Positions 5,933-8,412 of a DNA stretch of 8,412 nt are shown here, one piece after another. The position numbers and the translations under genes are program-made. Location: NCBI GenBank assembly GCA_019307545.1, contig JAFDJI010000128.1, positions 1-8,412 on the forward strand. Reading direction: 5' to 3'. The first letter of the stretch is position 1. Each line of letters begins with the position of its first letter. The notes under the pieces were generated by a model. The model did no database searches and was not told the DNA's origin. It worked only from the letters and a program-made list of their open reading frames with translations. The DNA comes from Deltaproteobacteria bacterium. GTDB taxonomy: Bacteria > Myxococcota_A > UBA796 > GCA-2862545.

Positions 5933-5954
5933 TGCGGCACTCAAACCTGCCGCA
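5933..5954 (+). promoter_or_regulatory. Leader hairpin just upstream of the beta-helix lipoprotein gene
   Basis: TGCGGCA (5933-5939) and TGCCGCA (5948-5954) are a perfect 7-bp inverted repeat with an 8-base loop. It is followed directly by a G-run (GGGGGTGTAGGAG) that must contain the ribosome binding site, and the ATG at 5968. It could be an operator for a dimeric regulator or an RNA hairpin that limits access to the Shine-Dalgarno. No consensus promoter is clear in 5832-5932, which otherwise shows nothing. Confidence 0.4.
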
Positions 5955-5967
5955 GGGGGTGTAGGAG

Positions 5968-8412
5968 ATGAGCTACCACGGTTCCCAGAATCCAGTTCCT
6001 GGGCGAATAGGACGGACTGTCGCCATTGCGGCCACGACGCTCCTCCTGTCGCTCACCGCGTGCAAGGGAGACGATGTCGAGTCGTTCTTCGCCCTCAGCG
6101 CCACAGTCAGTGGCCTGGCGGGCACGGGGTTGGTGCTTCAGAACAACGGCGGGGACGACCTGCCCATTTCCGCTGACGGTTCCTCCTCCTTTGGCACCCA
6201 ACTCGCCGACGGCGCGTCCTACGATGTGACGGTGCTCACCCAGCCCAGCGGCCCGAGCCAGAGCTGCGCGGTGGAGAACGGCATTGGGAACATCGACGGC
6301 GCCGACGCCACGGTGACCGTGAGCTGCGTGACCGACACGTTCACCGTTGGCGGTAGTGTCACGGGCCTCGCGGGGACTGGGTTGCAGTTGCAGAACAACG
6401 GCGGCAACGACCTTGACGTCACAACCGATGGCGCGTTCACCTTCACCACGGCCCTGGATGACGGTTCCAGCTATGCGGTGACGGTCAAGACGCCCCCCAC
6501 CGGGCCGAGCCAGAGCTGTTTGGTGACAAGCGGCAGCGGAACCATCGAGGGGGCGAACGTCACCAACGTGGCGGTTGCGTGTACCACGAACAGCTACACG
6601 GTCGGTGGCACGGTCGCGGGTCTGCTCGGAACCGGCCTGGTCCTACAGAACAACGGGGCCGACGACGAACCGATGGCCAGCGACGGTGGCTTCACCTTCG
6701 ACACGCCGCTCCTCGACGGCACCCTGTTTGCAGTCACCGTGCTCGACCAGCCGGCCAACCCGGACCAGACCTGCTCGGTGGCCAATGGTGGCGGCACACT
6801 CGCAGGTGCGGACGTGACGGATGTGGCCATCACCTGCATCCTCAACGTGTTGCGTGTCGATGACGACAGCACAGCCGTCACCCCCGATGGGCGCACCTGG
6901 GCTACCGCCTACCCGACCGTGCAGGCTGCAATCGACGCGGCCAGCCCCGGATGGCAGATCTGGGTCGCCAGGGGCTTGTACACCGGGGCGAGCGCCAACG
7001 ACCCGGTGGCGGACCTGGGCACGACCTTGTCCCTGTACGGTGGCTTCGCCGCGACGGAGGCCCTGCTCGGCGACCGGCCGGACCCGACTGCCGCCAGCAC
7101 CGATGATGAGCGGACCTTCCTCGACGGAGACGTCGACGGCGATGGCAACCCCAGCTTGGGCCTGAGCTACGATCAGTACACGGGCGGGGACGCGAACGAC
7201 AACAGCTTCCACGTGGTGGTCGCGGGCTCCGACACCCTGATCGACGGGGTGACCATCAGGAACGGCGTTGCCATCGACGTCAGCCCGACAGACCCGACCG
7301 GCGGCAGCGATGTGAGTCTGGACCCCGACTTCCGGGGTGCGGGTATCTACGTGGCGATTGGCGCGGTCAACGTCACCGTGGCCAACTCCCGCATCCTGGA
7401 CAACACGGCCTACTTCAGCGGCGCCGCCATCCACATGCTGGAGTCGAACGTGACCCTCTCCGCGGTCATCGTCCAGGACAACGAGGGCGGCGGGCGCGGC
7501 GGCGCCATCAAGGCGGTCGACTCGAACCTGACGCTGTCGGACACCGAATTCGTCGGCAACACGGCGCCGACCCGCTCGGGCGCGATCATGTTCGATGCGA
7601 CCGATGGAGCTCCGAGCGTCCCGGTCCTCGACGTGCGCGACAGCCTGTTCGAAGGGAACGGCGCGAACACCGACAAGGCCGGCGCCATCGCGGCTGGGGC
7701 GGGCACATCCCTCCTGATTGCCGATTCCACCTTCAAGTCGAACACCGCGCGTCTCGGTGGCGCCATCCGGTGTCACGGTTCGGCGACCATCGAGCGCACG
7801 ACCTTCGACGCCAATGTCGCTTCGGGAAGCGGCGGTGCGATCTGGACCAGCGGCTGCGCGCTCGAAATCCGCGATGACTCGGTGTTCTCCTCCAACTCAT
7901 CCGATGGGGAGGGCGGCGCGCTGAGCCTGGGCGAAGGGACGACGGCGACCGTCACCGACGCGTCGTTCCTGGACAACGGCGCTTGGTCGGGGGGGTCCGG
8001 CGGTGCCATTCGCATCTCCGGCAGCACGCTCACCATCACCGACACGTCCTTCAGCGACAACGAAGCCGACATGCAGGGTGGCGCCATCTTCGGTGAGAAC
8101 GGCAGCACCCTCACGCTCATCGGCGCGACCTTCGTCGAGAACATCTGCTATGGCGGAGACGGTGGCGCCATTCGAAACGGGGGGGCCGGTGGCTCGGTGA
8201 CCGTCACCGGCTCGTCGTTCCTGTGGAACCTCGCCGAGGGATCGGGAGGCGCTCTCTACGCGACCAACGGCGACGTCACGATCTCGAAGTCGGAGTTCAT
8301 CGCGAACGAGGCAGTCACCGCCAATGGAGGCGCCGTCAGCGTCTCCAAGGGCCCAGCACAGCTCGGCATCACGGATTGCGTCCTTGCCGACAACGACGCG
8401 GGTTCCAAGGGC
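5968..8412 (+). CDS. Large surface lipoprotein: three tandem beta-sandwich-like repeats plus a Pmp-like right-handed beta-helix (3' end outside window)
   Basis: 815 codons are visible, with no stop before the window end. An in-frame TAG at 5962 makes the ATG at 5968 the first possible start; GGAG directly abuts it and AGGGGG lies about eight bases upstream. Residues 13-31 form a signal peptide ending in the lipobox LTAC (Cys32), so the protein should be lipid-anchored. Residues 41-290 hold three tandem repeats (VGG-V-GL-GTGL-LQNNG, DG-FTF, YAVTV, then two Cys 20-21 residues apart). Residues 295-450 match the entry of many secreted parallel beta-helix proteins: LRVDDDST, GRTWATAYPTVQAAIDAA, IWVARGLYTG, LSLYGGFAATEALLGDR, LIDGVTIRNG. 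From 457 onward come beta-helix coils of 24-33 residues with GGA[ILV] and FxxN motifs. Such proteins serve as adhesins, surface-layer proteins or polysaccharide-binding proteins; the ligand is unknown. A downstream anchor or sorting domain may follow. Confidence 0.88.
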   Translation, partial: MSYHGSQNPVPGRIGRTVAIAATTLLLSLTACKGDDVESFFALSATVSGLAGTGLVLQNNGGDDLPISADGSSSFGTQLADGASYDVTVLTQPSGPSQSCAVENGIGNIDGADATVTVSCVTDTFTVGGSVTGLAGTGLQLQNNGGNDLDVTTDGAFTFTTALDDGSSYAVTVKTPPTGPSQSCLVTSGSGTIEGANVTNVAVACTTNSYTVGGTVAGLLGTGLVLQNNGADDEPMASDGGFTFDTPLLDGTLFAVTVLDQPANPDQTCSVANGGGTLAGADVTDVAITCILNVLRVDDDSTAVTPDGRTWATAYPTVQAAIDAASPGWQIWVARGLYTGASANDPVADLGTTLSLYGGFAATEALLGDRPDPTAASTDDERTFLDGDVDGDGNPSLGLSYDQYTGGDANDNSFHVVVAGSDTLIDGVTIRNGVAIDVSPTDPTGGSDVSLDPDFRGAGIYVAIGAVNVTVANSRILDNTAYFSGAAIHMLESNVTLSAVIVQDNEGGGRGGAIKAVDSNLTLSDTEFVGNTAPTRSGAIMFDATDGAPSVPVLDVRDSLFEGNGANTDKAGAIAAGAGTSLLIADSTFKSNTARLGGAIRCHGSATIERTTFDANVASGSGGAIWTSGCALEIRDDSVFSSNSSDGEGGALSLGEGTTATVTDASFLDNGAWSGGSGGAIRISGSTLTITDTSFSDNEADMQGGAIFGENGSTLTLIGATFVENICYGGDGGAIRNGGAGGSVTVTGSSFLWNLAEGSGGALYATNGDVTISKSEFIANEAVTANGGAVSVSKGPAQLGITDCVLADNDAGSKG
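6088..6837 (+). repeat. Three tandem in-frame repeats of 252-255 bp
   Basis: Units at about 6088-6327, 6340-6582 and 6595-6837 encode diverged copies of one domain. The block CAGAACAACGG recurs at 6139, 6391 and 6646. Each unit has a Cys pair (residues 100/120, 184/205, 269/290), which suggests one disulfide per domain. The copies differ at many codons, so the expansion is not recent. Confidence 0.75.
7336..8412 (+). repeat. Beta-helix coil array with GGA[ILV] and FxxN motifs
   Basis: FxxN occurs ten times (residues 528, 561, 589, 613, 640, 667, 695, 722, 751, 777). GGA followed by I, L or V occurs nine times (511, 597, 622, 649, 678, 704, 732, 760, 788), with weaker versions SGAI and AGAI at two further turns. 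Typical coils read GGAI-x-S-x-LTITDTSFSDN. These are the two hallmark motifs of chlamydial polymorphic membrane proteins, also seen in unrelated bacterial beta-helix proteins. The array continues to the window edge. Confidence 0.8.

Noticed and set aside
6643..7776. A 377-codon minus-strand open frame within the large lipoprotein gene
   Set aside because: The plus-strand frame encodes continuous repeats and beta-helix coils; the antisense frame is a by-product of biased codon use.
1..8412. CRISPR array, tRNA, rRNA, toxin-antitoxin pair or defence cluster
   Set aside because: No short spaced direct repeats, tRNA-like cloverleaf, rRNA motif or recognisable nuclease, toxin or defence gene was seen; the repeats in the lipoprotein gene are protein-coding.

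Overview
The window is high-GC DNA from an unidentified bacterium. It carries two lipoprotein genes, a formylglycine-generating-enzyme (FGE)-like domain fused to WG repeats, and a long beta-helix surface protein. This mix suggests a Gram-negative environmental lineage such as Myxococcota (former Deltaproteobacteria). That placement is an inference from gene content; no rRNA or marker gene is present.

Layout. Positions 1-553 hold no intact gene. They hold traces of a decayed minus-strand reading frame (about 68-329) and, on the plus strand, the start-less C-terminal RNA-binding domain of a DbpA-type DEAD-box helicase (293-553). An intact short-chain dehydrogenase begins one base after the stop of that remnant (555-1385, +). 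It converges, with only 10 bp between, on a minus-strand group. That group reads, in transcription order: a two-helix membrane protein (4445-3807), a YaiI/YqxD-family protein cut short by an in-frame stop (3797-3411), and a lipoprotein with an FGE-sulfatase domain plus WG-like repeats (3300-1396). Small gaps and a shared strand suggest one operon, but no common function is evident.

Upstream of this group lies a complete insertion sequence, about 4528-5831. It has 36-bp imperfect terminal inverted repeats (26/36 matching), one DDE transposase on the minus strand (5759-4671) and a large inverted repeat in its 3' non-coding end. The terminal repeats show that the transposase starts at 5759, not at the upstream ATG at 5852, which is outside the element. 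The element and the operon share a direction, so element transcription could run into the operon.

From 5968 to the window end is the start of a large plus-strand lipoprotein (815 codons seen, 3' end missing). It has a lipobox, three tandem 84-85-residue beta-sandwich-like repeats, then a right-handed beta-helix rich in GGA[I/L/V] and FxxN motifs like those of chlamydial polymorphic membrane proteins. A 7-bp hairpin sits just before its start codon.

I do not see a defence system, CRISPR array, RNA gene or clearly new multi-gene system. The best leads are the in-frame stop in the yaiI homologue with its conserved tail intact, the FGE-fold/WG-repeat fusion lacking the catalytic cysteines, the Pmp-like surface protein, and the precise definition of the insertion sequence.
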